Assembly (NCBI GenBank): GCA_009829735.1
Contig: CM020619.1
Span: 10,282,375-10,346,374, forward strand
DNA length: 64,000 bases
Direction: 5' to 3'
DNA from: Pyropia yezoensis
Taxonomy: Eukaryota > Rhodophyta > Bangiophyceae > Bangiales > Bangiaceae
Position numbers and translations under genes: made by a program. The notes under the pieces were generated by a model. It ran no database searches, was not told where the DNA came from, and saw nothing but the letters and a program-made list of their open reading frames with translations. Below, piece after piece: positions 1 through 10,031 of the stretch; position 1 is the first letter of the stretch, and every line of letters begins with the position of its first letter.

Positions 1-699
1 GCACAATGGGGCAGCTGGCCCCCCCCCCCGAGCCCCCGTTATCCCTCCCTTTCCATCCTCTTCCCGACTTCCCGTCGCCCCCGCCGCTCGCCGCTCGCCC
101 GCATCCATAGCTCCCGTGCAGCCGACGTGGGGGGGGACCAGGGGTGCGGGTTGTGCCCCCCCCCTGCGCGCGCGCCGCGTGGTGGGGCCCGTTGCGCTGG
201 TGGGGGTTGCGCTGGGTGGGGGAGAGTATGTGTGCGAACAAATGGGGAGAGGGGAGCAGGGGGTCGGTGGGGGGGTGGGGCGGGGGCGGGGGCGCATGAT
301 GAATGGTAGTAACTGGTTGGGGGAACTGCAACGACGGGCGGGCAGCTGGTGGGGGGAGTACGCCGACTGGTGGCAGGCTGGTGGGGGAGGCCGTCGTCGG
401 GAGAGAGGGAAGCCGCCGTCGGCGCGCGAATGTGCTTGCGGTGGCGGAGGCGGGAGGAGCGGTAAAAAGGGCGGCCTGTGCCGGCGCTGGCGCACCGGGG
501 TTGCGGCGAACCGGCACGCTTTCACATTCTCCTCCATCTCCCCCGTCCCCTCCCCCTCCCCCCTCCCCTTCTACCCCCGCGTGAGACCCCACATCTGTAC
601 ACCGCTCGTTTATACACCGAACCCGCAAAGGCCCGCCCCCCTACCCCGCCCTGACCCCACCCCCTCCCCGCCCCCCCCTGCCCCCCGCCCCCCCGCCCC
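1..699. other. GC-rich flank, no gene seen
   Basis: This stretch is strand-skewed low-complexity DNA: G-rich up to about 460, C-rich from about 530. Several open frames cross it, but all are Gly/Arg- or Pro-rich translations of the skew, none resembles a known family, and none has a convincing start. It would be the downstream flank of the thiolase gene on the minus strand. Confidence 0.5.
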
Positions 700-2070
700 T
701 CACGGAATCCGCTGAACGACGAGCGCAGACGCCCCGCCCCCCCCATTGCACACGGCGGCAACACCGTACGCCCCCCCCCGCTCCTTGAGCACGCTGAGCA
801 GCGTGACGAGGATGCGCGCGCCCGACGCGCCAATCGGGTGGCCCATCGCGACGGCCCCCCCCCGCACATTGACGCGGGTGGCCTCGAGGCCCAGCCCCCG
901 GTTGACGGCCACCGCCGCCGCGCTAAACGCCTCGTTGACCTCCCACACGTCCACGTCGCCGACAGAGAGGCCGGCGCGGGCCAGCGCCGCGTGCACCGCG
1001 GGGATGGGGGCAGTGGGGAAAGCCTCGGGGGGGCCCTCGGCGTCGGCGTACGCAACGATGCGCGCCACGGGGGACAGCCCGTACTTGGCCACCGCCCCCC
1101 CAGTTGCCAGCACAACCGCCGCGGCGCCGTCAGACAGCGACGACGCATTGCCGGCGGTGATGGTGCCGCGGCCAACAGCGCCATTGCCATTGGCGGCGAC
1201 GGCGCCCGCACTGTCCCCTCTGCCCCAGCTGCCGCCGTCGCCGTCGCCACCGCCACCCCAGCCCCTGTCCGCAGACGCCGGGAACGCGGGCTTGAGGGTG
1301 GGCAGCACGTCCACCGACGTGAACCGGTGAACCTCCTCGTCCTCCCCCAGCGCAACGGACCCGTCCGCCGCCTTGACCGCTACAATCTCGTCCGCAAACA
1401 GCCCTGCGTGCGCCGCCTTGGCGGCCCTCGAGTACGAGTGCGTCGCGTGGTGGTCCTGCTCCTCCCGGCTGATGCCCTGCTCCGCGGCGAGCGCGTCGGC
1501 AAGGGACCCCATCACCGCACCGAGGGTGCCGTCCGTCAGCCCATCCCGGTTGATGGCGTCGATGGCGGGGCGATCGCCGACGGTGGGCCAGCCAAAGCGC
1601 CCCCCTCCGCGCCCGCTCCCACGGAGGCCCTCTAGGTAGTGGGGCGCCCGCGACATGCTCTCCGCCCCGCCAGCGACGGCGGCGCCCGCCGCCCCCCCCC
1701 TGCCGAGCGCCAGGCTATCCGCCGCGAGGCCCACCGCCTTGAGTCCCGACGCACACACCTTGTTCACCGTCGTGCACACGGTGGCGACGGGCAGCGACGC
1801 GGCGAGGGCGGCCTGCCGGGCGGGTGCCTGGCCCGTGTTGGCCCCCAGCACGTTGCCCAGCACACACTCGCCGACCGCCGACGATGGCAGGCGCGTCCGG
1901 TCCAGCGCCCCGCGGATGGCCACCGCCGCGAGCTCCACCGCCGGCACCCCGCGGAGGGAGCCGAGGAAGGAGCCGATGGGCGTCCGCGCCGCCGACACGA
2001 TATATACTTCGTGGAGGGTGGCGGCGGCGGTCGTGGCGACCGCCGCAGCGGTGCCAGCGCCGCGCGTCAT
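700..2070 (-). CDS. acetyl-CoA C-acetyltransferase (thiolase II)
   Basis: Condenses two acetyl-CoA to acetoacetyl-CoA (first step of the mevalonate route, ketone or PHB-type metabolism) or runs in reverse in thiolysis. From the chosen Met at 2070 the protein is 456 aa. The nucleophilic Cys lies at about residue 106 in VNKVCASGLKA, NEAFSA follows, then the catalytic His in GHPIGASGAR and the second catalytic Cys in CNGGGGASA near the C-terminus. The usual length is about 390-400 aa; the excess is a Gly/Asp/Asn-rich insertion of about 45 residues in the C-terminal half and a short Ala-rich N-terminus. The frame is open upstream to an ATG at 2358, but those 96 residues are Pro/Ser/Arg-rich with no clear targeting signal, so I prefer 2070; a mitochondrial or peroxisomal leader cannot be excluded. 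No introns are needed. Family assignment is firm; compartment is inference. Confidence 0.93.
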   Translation of the reverse strand: MTRGAGTAAAVATTAAATLHEVYIVSAARTPIGSFLGSLRGVPAVELAAVAIRGALDRTRLPSSAVGECVLGNVLGANTGQAPARQAALAASLPVATVCTTVNKVCASGLKAVGLAADSLALGRGGAAGAAVAGGAESMSRAPHYLEGLRGSGRGGGRFGWPTVGDRPAIDAINRDGLTDGTLGAVMGSLADALAAEQGISREEQDHHATHSYSRAAKAAHAGLFADEIVAVKAADGSVALGEDEEVHRFTSVDVLPTLKPAFPASADRGWGGGGDGDGGSWGRGDSAGAVAANGNGAVGRGTITAGNASSLSDGAAAVVLATGGAVAKYGLSPVARIVAYADAEGPPEAFPTAPIPAVHAALARAGLSVGDVDVWEVNEAFSAAAVAVNRGLGLEATRVNVRGGAVAMGHPIGASGARILVTLLSVLKERGGAYGVAAVCNGGGGASALVVQRIP

Positions 2071-2358
2071 CGTCTCGCAGCGGGTGGGGGGAAGGGGGAA
2101 GGGGGGCTCGACGCGGCACCCGCGAGCGCAAGACGGCGCGGCAGACCCGGCAGAGGGGGGTGGTGGGGGGCGATGGGACAAACAAGGGCGAAAAAGAAAA
2201 AGGCGGCCACCTGCCGGCTCACAGGAGAAACGCCACGGGGGTGAAGGGGAGGAAGCGGAAGGGGGTGTGTGGGCAGAGGGGTGGGAGGAGGCCAAGGCGG
2301 CGGGTGTAGCAGGCCGGCAGAGTGGGACGGGCGACTGGAAGAGCGGCAGCGGCTCCAC

Positions 2359-2802
2359 TCGCCGGATCCGAGTGCCCAGTGTCCCGTCCTTTCAAGATCA
2401 AGCGGTAATTCTTTGGGTGGACCGAGCCGGTGACTCTCCAGAACAAAAGACGGAGGCGAGGACGTTGGGCCCCACGCGTAGCACAAGAAACACAACACTG
2501 GAGGAGCGGGAGTCCCTCACGTCGCAGGACCTCACGGAGGAGACATGCTGTGGCACTCGCATGTGGAAGGGGAAAAAGCTATCGAAGAACAGAGCAGAGG
2601 CGCCCATCAAGAATCAAAGGGCAGCTTCCACACTACTCATCAAAAACAAAAACTAATTACACCCTGTCACTGTCCCTGTCGCTGTGTCAACGCCAAGGGA
2701 GTGCTGGGAAGACCACACCGCTGCAACCCGGCACTGCTTTCTTCCCCGCGGTCTTCTCCCCTTCCCCCCCCCACCCCCCGCCCTTTGTGCTCTCCCATCA
2801 TT
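2359..2802. promoter_or_regulatory. divergent intergenic region, thiolase / PKR1
   Basis: About 440-730 bases separate the two divergent starts (2070 or 2358 on minus, 2803 on plus). It is less GC-extreme than its surroundings, with A-rich stretches near 2575-2660, and probably holds both promoters. I see no clear TATA box. Confidence 0.35.
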
Positions 2803-3743
2803 ATGGCGACTGCCGCGCCGCCACCGGCAGGGGCACCCTCCTCTTCCACTGGGGGAATGTGGCTGCCGTCTGTGTTCCAACCGGGCGTCGCCGGCCAGAC
2901 CCACCTGTGCGTGCCCGCCCGGGGAGACCCTGACTGGTTGTCGTCGGCCCATCCCGCCCGTGCCCCCGTCGCCAGGGGTCAACGGCGCCCACGTGCTTGT
3001 GTGAGAGCGGAGGGCGGCGGGTGGGCAGGAAGCCGCCCTTCAAATGGGAGTTGGTGCGCCCAGTGCCGGGGATTGGAGCCCTTCTTGTCGTGCGCGGTGA
3101 GTGTTTGTACACCTGCGACTGACGCAGTTGCTCGGTCGCTGGTCGCGGTGAGTGTCTCACCTTGCTGACTCCTTCCCGCTTCTTTCCCTCCCGTGCGTTT
3201 GTCGCGTCTTATTGTGTCCGTCCTATTGAGAATACCCACTGCCGTGTTTTGTGGTGCCCCACAGGGTGCTCCAGGTCATCCTGCTCTCCCTCAACGCCTT
3301 CCTCTTCTACTGCGCAGTTGTGGGCGTCCACCGGCCACACTATGAAATCATGTTCATCCTCTCCCTCGGCCTGACCGGATCCTATGTGTGGTACGCTGGA
3401 ATCGTGTCGTCGTCTGGAGCCCCCCGTCTCTGCCCTCGGGCCCCTTTGCCTGCTTGTGTTGGCACCGCTCCCCTCCCCGGTGCCCTCCTGCAACTATGTG
3501 GCCTGCGTAACCCGCTGCTGACGCCTTGTGGGCTCTGCTTTGTCTTGTCTGCCTCCGCCCCTCCTCTGTCCGCCCCGTCTGGGTGTTTCCCCCAGGTTTA
3601 TGATTGAGCTGGCCAAGACCCCCCTGACGGATGCCGCGTCACCCTCCTCCCTTGCTGCCGACCCGGCCGCGGCAGCCGCAGCGTGTCCCGCCGCTGCCAT
3701 CACAGGAGGGGCGGGCGCCAAGGTGGCTTCCAAGACCGAGTGA
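2803..3743 (+). CDS. Pkr1-like V-ATPase assembly factor, three exons
   Basis: Exons are 2803-2906, 3265-3390 and 3596-3743 (125 aa). Introns run 2907-3264 (GTGCGT...ACAG) and 3391-3595 (GTACGC...CCAG), both in phase 2. The joined protein keeps the pattern of fungal Pkr1: a short tail, then W-x-x-S-V-F-x-P-G near residue 20-30, two closely spaced hydrophobic helices (about 36-56 and 62-77), and an F-[IM]-x-E-L segment straight after the second helix, followed by an Ala/Pro-rich tail. Pkr1 is a small ER membrane protein needed for assembly of the V-ATPase Vo sector in yeast. The splice sites were chosen because they restore exactly the WF-x-x-EL and PG-x(5)-L patterns across the junctions. The ATG at 2803 lies 18 codons before the conserved Trp. 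The function is transferred from yeast and untested here. Confidence 0.78.
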
Positions 3744-4309
3744 TAGCGGCGGCCGAGGTCGTGGCCCGTGGGGTAATGCTGCATGACAGACCGGCTCGAG
3801 CCGCTGCACCGGGTCTGACCTTGGGGTAGCGGGTGGGGAGGGGGAAAGGACGGACGAAGAGCCTTCCCGGCAAGGGAGGACGTCGTTTTGTAGTGGAAGG
3901 TCGAGGTGCTGGCGGTGGGAGGGGCGTGTCGGCCGCCACGCCGCTCGTACACCTCTTGCAAGTGGCTGCACCGGTGGCACCCGAGGTCAATGCGGGTGTG
4001 TACAAACGTGAGCCGGCCCACCGCCGGCTGTAGGGAGGCCGCTTAGCTCCTCGGGACGTATCTACGGACCACCCACGCGCTGTGCAGCTGCAGCGGACTC
4101 CGGCTAGCAACGGCAAGCGCATGGTGGGGCATGGGTGTGTTCGCTGTATCTACACGCATCGGGCCTGCACGATCCCCTGATCAGGGCAGGCCTGCTGTAC
4201 TCCCCCCCCCCCCCGCCATCTTTCTGCCGCCAGGTTGCTCCCCGCCACCATGAGCCCCCCCATCACTCCGCCCCCGCGTTGCCCACAGCCGCCATCCCCC
4301 CCCCACCGC
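3744..4309. other. convergent intergenic region
   Basis: The 3' ends of the Pkr1-like gene (plus) and CLP1 (minus) face each other across this stretch. No ORF in it resembles a protein family. A C-run sits at 4201-4214. Confidence 0.5.
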
Positions 4310-5148
4310 TCACTCGAGCCACTTGATTCCGCCCACCAGCAGATACCGCGCCGGCGGGCGCCCCGGCGACGGTGCCAGCAGCGTCACCGTCCGCTTCTCC
4401 GCGTCCACCTTGGCCACATGCACCCACCCCCACACCGGCTTTGACAGCACTTCGCCGAGCGTGGAAGCCTGGCTCACCCCACACACCGCGTGGACGACCC
4501 CCCCGCCGGCCCCCATTGCCAGGTCCACCTCTCGCACGCCCACCCGCTCGAGTGTCGACGCCTCCCCCGCGGGGAGGAGCGAGTCGGGTAGCCGCCGCGC
4601 GCCGCCCACCCGCACAAACGTCACGTCGGCCCAGTCGGCAACGACCGTAAACGGGCAGAGCTTGCCGGCGGTGCCGTAAAAGTACTCACGGACACGGGCG
4701 GCGAGGGCCTTACGCCGCGCGGCCGCGCCGCGCGACACGACGCCCCCGGACTTTGGAACCGCCACCACCGTCACGTCGCCGGGAGCGACGGGCGCCCCCG
4801 CCGCCGTAGCAGCGGTGGCGGCAGTGGCGGCTGGGGTGGCGCCCGCCTTGAGCGCCCGCCGTAGGGCGGCGGCGAGGCGCTCGCCGCCCACGACAACGAC
4901 AACGGTCACGCCGAGGGCGGCGCACAGCTCTGCCAGCGACGCCACCGCGTCGGCGCCGTCCACGTCCGATGACGTATTGATAATGGCACCGACACCGCCC
5001 ATTTCGGGGAGCACCTGCCGGAGGATGCCGCCCATGGCGCCGGCCAGGTGCACCAGGTGCCCCCGGTCGCCGGCGGCGGCGGTGCTCACAGACGAGCTGC
5101 CGCCGCCGCCGCCGCCTTCCCCCCCGCCGCCCAGCCCATCGCCGGTCG

Positions 5149-5183
<35 letters not shown>

Positions 5184-5895
5184 CGGTGGCGCCCCCCCCA
5201 CTCGAGCCCACCCCGGGGGAGCCGTACGACCACGCCAGGGGCTTCTCGTGGACGACCCCCCCCGCGGACACGTCCACGTGGCGCACCACGCTGATGCCGA
5301 CGCCACCCACCATGCCGGCAATCGGGGCGGCCACCTCCCCCGGGTCTGCCTCAACCGCCACCGCAATGCCGTGCGCCTTGACACACCAGGCGGTGAGGAG
5401 GCCCGCCAGGGTGGACTTGCCCACATCCGCGCCCCCCACCACCGCCACCACCGGGCCCGCTCCCCCGCCGCCGCCATTGCCGCCGCCCCCCCCTCCCGCC
5501 GCGGCAGCCGCCGACCGCGCCCGCTCCAGCACCGCATGCAGGTTGAGGTAGGTGGGCATGGGCGTATCCTCCGCCGTGTAGGCAAGGAGCTCCTCCGGGT
5601 CGGGCGCCGCGACGCTCACAGACGCGCCGTGCCACGTAAACGCCGCAACGTTTCGGCCGCTCGGGCCGCCTGAAAAGGGGGTCGGCACGCCGCGGGGGAG
5701 CTCCACACCCCCCACCTCGGCGGTGCCGTCGGTGAGAGTGAGCGCCGCGTAACCGCCGGGTGGGACCTCAAAGCGGAACTCTGTGAGCGGCGGGAGCTGC
5801 ACGTTCATGGGGGGGGGGGGGCCGTCGGGGGGTGGGGGGGGGGGGGCAGCGGGGGACGGCCCGGGGAGGGCGCCCCCATCAGCAACAGAGCTCAT
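4310..5895 (-). CDS. CLP1: CLP1 pre-mRNA cleavage / polynucleotide 5'-kinase family (frame broken)
   Basis: Subunit of cleavage factor II (and, in animals, of the tRNA splicing endonuclease complex), acting in the nucleus in mRNA 3'-end formation. Two overlapping minus-strand frames hold it. The first (5895 down to the tract) has the N-terminal beta-rich domain (LTEFRFEVPPGGYAALTL) and a P-loop GGADVGKST. The second (from the tract to 4310) has the central segment (GAIINTSSDVDG, matching the family's VNTxGWVxG region) and the typical C-terminal domain ending GWVHVAKVD...YLLVGGIKWLE. The switch falls in a 34-base C run (5149-5182 on the plus strand) coding poly-Gly, so a miscounted homopolymer is the simplest explanation. 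The start at 5895 follows a long G run. Total is about 525 aa, longer than the usual 420-450 because of Gly inserts. Whether the kinase is active is not known. Confidence 0.85.
5149..5182. repeat. poly-C tract, 34 bases, inside CLP1
   Basis: An uninterrupted C run (poly-Gly on the minus strand). It is the only place where the two CLP1 reading frames can be joined, so its true length decides whether the gene is intact. Confidence 0.95.
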
Positions 5896-6502
5896 GGTCG
5901 GCCGGGGGGGGGGGGGGGGGGGGGGGGGGCAGCAGCGCAGGAGTTGTCAGAGGAAGAAAGGAACGCTGCCGCTTTAGAGGGAGACAGGCCCCCAAGGAGA
6001 GGTGAAGCAGTTCGCGGGAAGAAGAGAGATATGCGCAGGATGCGCAGACGCACATACACGTTAAAGGAGGAGGGGGTTGGACGCGGAACGGGGAGTCACG
6101 TAAGTCGATGGCCGAGTCTGCAGCCTGCTGTGAAGGGCGGAACGGGATCCCCTACATGCGGTTCCCGACAGAACCGTCGGATAATTGCTGCCGGAGTCAA
6201 CTATAGATCGGTAAGACACGTGGTTAAAATTTTGTGTATTTACAACATCATAATTGTTATTGTATTTAAGCCTGACGTGCGCCGACGTCGACCGCCGTCA
6301 TATCGCTGGTGCCGTGTTTTATCCCGCAAGAGCTCCACTGCCTCGAGGTGCCCTTGCGGCGACCAGTCGCTGTTCAGCCAGCCGCCGCTGTCCTGACCAG
6401 ACCTGACCCCTTCTCGCGATTGTTTCCTCGTTTGTTTTGTCTGCCTCTACCGGCTGGGCCTTGCCTTCTTCTGTTCTGCTCTCACTTCGCCTCGTCCTCG
6501 CC
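5896..6502. promoter_or_regulatory. divergent promoter region CLP1 / lysyl-tRNA synthetase
   Basis: A poly-G run (about 5903-5929) lies just upstream of the CLP1 ATG. An AT-rich pocket at about 6175-6270 stands out from the GC-rich surroundings and contains two copies of TGTATTTA (6235-6242 and 6261-6268), 235-270 bases upstream of the LysRS ATG. These are candidate core promoter elements by position only. Confidence 0.4.
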
Positions 6503-8587
6503 ATGGCAGACCCGCCGCCTGCGCCTGCGCCTGCGGTTGACGCTGCGACAGCCGCCGCCGCCGCCGCCGCCGCGGGTGACGCGCCAGTGCCTGCGCCGCT
6601 CAGCAAGAACGAGATGAAGCGGCGTGCCAAGGCCGAGCGTGTCGCCGCGGAGCGGGCGACCAAGGAAGCCGCTCGTGCCGCCGCCACCGCGGCCGTCGGC
6701 GGCGCGGCGCCGTCCAATGGGGCCGTCGCTGCTGACGGTGCTGCCGTCGGCGCGGCTGTGGTAGAGGAGGAAGACGCGGCGATGGACCCCAGCCAGTACC
6801 TCGCCTCGCGCAAGCGGGCGGTGGTCGCCATGGCTGCCAACGGCCGGGTCGTATACCCCCACAAGTTTGCCGCCACCACCACCCTCCCCGCCATGATCCG
6901 TGCGTACGGGGGGCTGGCCGACGGTGAGCGCCGCGCAGAGGAGCGGGTGGCTGCGGCCGGGCGGGTAGTGTCCAAGCGGGCGTCGTCGGCCAAGCTGGTC
7001 TTTTACGACCTTGTCGCGGACGGCGTGAAGGTGCAGGTGATGGCATCGGCGGCTGCGTGGGAGGCGGCCGAGTCGCAGGCCGCGCCTGACGGCTCGCCTG
7101 GTCCCCCCGCCCTGTCTTTTGCGGCGGTGCACGCGCAGCTGCGGCGAGGCGACATCATTGGGGTGGTGGGCTTCCCCGGCAAGACCCGCAAGGGGGAGCT
7201 CTCCCTCTTCCCCGGCACCGTGACTCTGCTGTCCCCGTGCCTTCACATGTTGCCCTCTGCTCGGTTCCCGCTCAAGGATTCGGAGACCCGCTACCGCCAG
7301 CGGTACGTTGACCTCATTTTGTCGGCGCGGTCACGGTCCACGTTCGTGACACGCTCGCGGGTGATTGCGAACCTCCGCCGCTACATGGATGACGAGGGCT
7401 TCCTGGAGGTGGAGACGCCTATGATGACCACCCTCCCGGGGGGAGCGACGGCCAAGCCGTTTATCACCCACCACAATGACCTCAACGTGCGGATGTACAT
7501 GCGCGTGGCGCCCGAGCTGTACCTCAAGCAGCTCGTTGTGGGCGGCCTGGATCGCGTGTACGAAATTGGCCGCAACTTCCGCAACGAGGGGGTGGACCTG
7601 ACGCACAACCCCGAGTTTACTGCCTGCGAATTTTATGCCGCCTACTGGGACTACAATGACCTGATGTCCTTTACGGAGCGGCTACTGGAGCACCTCGTTC
7701 GCTCCGTGACCGGAGGGTCCCCCAAGATTGTATATCACCCCGATGGAGAGTGGGTGACAGACCGGGCTACGGGAGAGCGGACACCAGGGCGGGCGTTGGA
7801 GATTGACTTTACTGCCCCGTACCCGCGGTTGTCGATGGTGTCCACGCTCGAGGCCAAGCTCGGGGTGACTCTGCCGGCTGACTTGGCTTCCCCTGAAGCG
7901 GTCGCCGCCCTTGACGCGGTGTGCGTCAAGCATAATGTTGAGTGCGCACCCCCCCGGACAGCGGCACGGCTGCTGGACAAGCTCGTGGGTGATTTTGTCG
8001 AGGTGGACTGCGTGCAGCCAACCTTTCTCTGCGACCACCCTGTGCTGATGTCGCCTCTCGCCAAGGGCCATCGCTCTCGTCCTGGCTTGACCGAGCGATT
8101 CGAGCTGTTTGTGAACGGTCGCGAGCTGGCCAACGCCTACACCGAGCTCAACGACCCTGCTGTCCAGCGGTCACGCTTTCGCGTGGCCGCCGCCGACGGC
8201 GACGCGGGCGACGACGAAGCGATGGTCCACGACGAGGCGTTTTGTACGGCGCTCGAGTACGGGCTTCCGCCGACTGCCGGATGGGGGCTGGGCATCGACC
8301 GCCTAATCATGCTGCTGACCGACCATGTGAGCATTAAGGAGGTACTGCTCTTCCCAGCGCTCAAGCCTACGGGTGCGGAAGCGGCGGCTGCGACAGTCCC
8401 GGGGCTTGGGGGCGCGCTCGGCAACGCTGCCTCAGGGCTGTCTGCCTCGGTCGCGGCTGTGACGTCGGCTGTTGCGAGCACTCTGTCGGTGGGGAGCACG
8501 CTGTCGGTTGGTGAAGGGAAGGAGTTGCCCGCCGCTGCGCCCGGAGAGGGGGAGGCGTCCGCTGCCCCGATAAGAGAAACCCAGTAG
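6503..8587 (+). CDS. lysyl-tRNA synthetase, class II
   Basis: Charges tRNA-Lys with lysine. The start at 6503 (cgccATGg, good eukaryotic context) gives 694 aa; the frame is open further upstream but without family similarity. Order: Ala-rich N-terminus; the basic [13 protein letters not shown] helix typical of eukaryotic cytosolic LysRS; an OB-fold anticodon domain (about 110-270); then the class II core with motif 1 (YRQRYVDL...ETPMM), motif 2 ([14 protein letters not shown]) and motif 3 ([13 protein letters not shown]). After the normal end ([11 protein letters not shown]) an unusual tail of about 70 residues rich in Ala/Ser/Val carries a short repeat (STLSVG twice). No intron and no clear organelle leader, so cytosolic use is likely; dual targeting by an alternative start is possible. 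Confidence 0.96.
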   Translation: MADPPPAPAPAVDAATAAAAAAAAGDAPVPAPLSKNEMKRRAKAERVAAERATKEAARAAATAAVGGAAPSNGAVAADGAAVGAAVVEEEDAAMDPSQYLASRKRAVVAMAANGRVVYPHKFAATTTLPAMIRAYGGLADGERRAEERVAAAGRVVSKRASSAKLVFYDLVADGVKVQVMASAAAWEAAESQAAPDGSPGPPALSFAAVHAQLRRGDIIGVVGFPGKTRKGELSLFPGTVTLLSPCLHMLPSARFPLKDSETRYRQRYVDLILSARSRSTFVTRSRVIANLRRYMDDEGFLEVETPMMTTLPGGATAKPFITHHNDLNVRMYMRVAPELYLKQLVVGGLDRVYEIGRNFRNEGVDLTHNPEFTACEFYAAYWDYNDLMSFTERLLEHLVRSVTGGSPKIVYHPDGEWVTDRATGERTPGRALEIDFTAPYPRLSMVSTLEAKLGVTLPADLASPEAVAALDAVCVKHNVECAPPRTAARLLDKLVGDFVEVDCVQPTFLCDHPVLMSPLAKGHRSRPGLTERFELFVNGRELANAYTELNDPAVQRSRFRVAAADGDAGDDEAMVHDEAFCTALEYGLPPTAGWGLGIDRLIMLLTDHVSIKEVLLFPALKPTGAEAAAATVPGLGGALGNAASGLSASVAAVTSAVASTLSVGSTLSVGEGKELPAAAPGEGEASAAPIRETQ

Positions 8588-9008
8588 GGGGGAAGGGACA
8601 TGATTGTGTTTGGTGTTTGTCTCGAGCCTCCTCTCGTGGTAGCGACGTGGGCAGTGGCGGCTGACTTTTGGCATGTGTACGCTCCGCCATTCATTGTGCC
8701 GTGCAAGAGACAGCAGCGAGTAGATAGACAACTGTGCACCTGGGACACGCAGCGTTCCCGCTCCCGCTGGGAAGAAGCTCAAGGCGCCAACTTCTGACAA
8801 GGCTCCCACTTCAGACGACGGCGGCCCGGCTTTGGGCGGCTGAGCCCAACTCCTGAAGCGTAGTGTACACCCTCGCGGACTCGTCACCCGCAGGGTCGCG
8901 GGACCCTACCAGGCCCCCACGCCCAAATTTCCCCCGGATGGCAAAATAAACGGATGAGTGCAACCGATACCCCCACAGCTCGAGCCCATGCCTCCACCTG
9001 CAAAATGC
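8588..9008. other. convergent intergenic region
   Basis: The 3' flanks of LysRS (plus) and ClpR (minus). Moderate GC; no supported gene. An AATAAA-like string occurs at 8944-8949 on the plus strand. Confidence 0.5.
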
Positions 9009-10031
9009 CTACTTATCAAGGGCAGACAGGAACGACGGTGCCTTGGACGGCAGGTCCTTCTCGCTCGAGAGCACCTTATCAATCAGGCCATACTCCTTGG
9101 CCTCTTCCGGGGACAAATACTTGGTCCGATTGGCGTCGGCCTCCACTTGCTCCAGGGGCTGGCCCGAAGCGTCCGCCATGATCTGAAACGCCTGCTTCCG
9201 GTTGTGCAGCACCTCCCGAGCCTTGATGGCAATATCCGCGGCCTGGCCACGGGCGCTCCCGCGCGGCTGGTGCAGCATGATGGTGGCGTTGGGCAGTGCA
9301 GACCGGTGGCCCTTCTCCCCAGACGCCAGCAGCATCGCGGCCATGCCAAACGCCTGCCCAACGCAGATGGTGTGCACGGGGGGCTTGACATAAGACATCG
9401 TATCCGCAATGGCAAAGGCCTCCGTCTCAAAGCCCACGTTCTGGCCGTCAGGCGAGGAGGTCCCTACGCAGCGCAAAGAAGGGACGATAACACGGGGAGC
9501 AGAGAGGGCGACAAGGAGCGAGAAAGAGCACAAACCATCCCGTCAGGGCCCGACCAAGGTATTGCGAACCGAACCGCGCGCGCTGACGTTGTTTGAGAGG
9601 AAAAACTCGGCTGCCCAGCAAACAAAAAGCACTCATCGCAGGCTCCCCCCACAGGAGCACCGTAACCTACCAGTAGAGTTGATGTACAGCGTGATGGGCT
9701 TCTCCGCATCTTCATACTGCAAGTACAAAAACTCGGCAATGATCAGCTCAGTGACGGCCGCCACGAGGGGCATGCCCAGGTAGATGATCCGGTTGTGCAG
9801 CAGCAGCGACGGCAAATCCGGGGGGGGGCCCAGCCGGACGCCCTCGTAGTTGCCCGCCCCGGAACCTGCCTGGTTCATCATGCGCACCGATGCGGCAGCC
9901 GCACGACGCGAGGCAGCCGGAGGGGCCGCCCCACGCCGCTGGGCCGCCGACGACAGGGGGGAGGGCGCCGCCGACACGGCGGTCGCCGTAGACAGCGATC
10001 GGCCGGCCACAAAAGGCGCGATAAACGCCAT
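9009..10031 (-). CDS. plastid ClpR-type (non-proteolytic) Clp protease subunit, two exons
   Basis: Exon 1 is 10031-9671 and exon 2 is 9463-9009; the intron 9670-9464 begins GTAGGT and ends TAG, phase 1 (271 aa). The first ~50 residues are a plastid-type leader starting MAFIAPF, rich in Ser/Ala/Arg. The ClpP fold follows: LLLHNRIIYLGMPL, YLQYEDAEKPITLYINSTG, and TICVGQAFGMAAMLLASG. At the nucleophile position the usual Ser is Gly (GQAFGM instead of GQAASM), and at the catalytic Asp position there is Thr (NRTKYLS), while the His in MLHQP is kept. Two of three triad residues are therefore missing, as in the ClpR subunits of cyanobacteria and plastids, which build the Clp core without cutting. 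It most resembles the ClpR class, but the exact plant ClpR1-4 counterpart cannot be assigned by eye. It is divergent from plastid bS21. Confidence 0.88.

Noticed and set aside
2071-2358. 96-residue N-terminal extension of the thiolase
   Set aside because: No clear transit-peptide character and Pro/Ser-rich composition; the Met at 2070 directly precedes the conserved domain.
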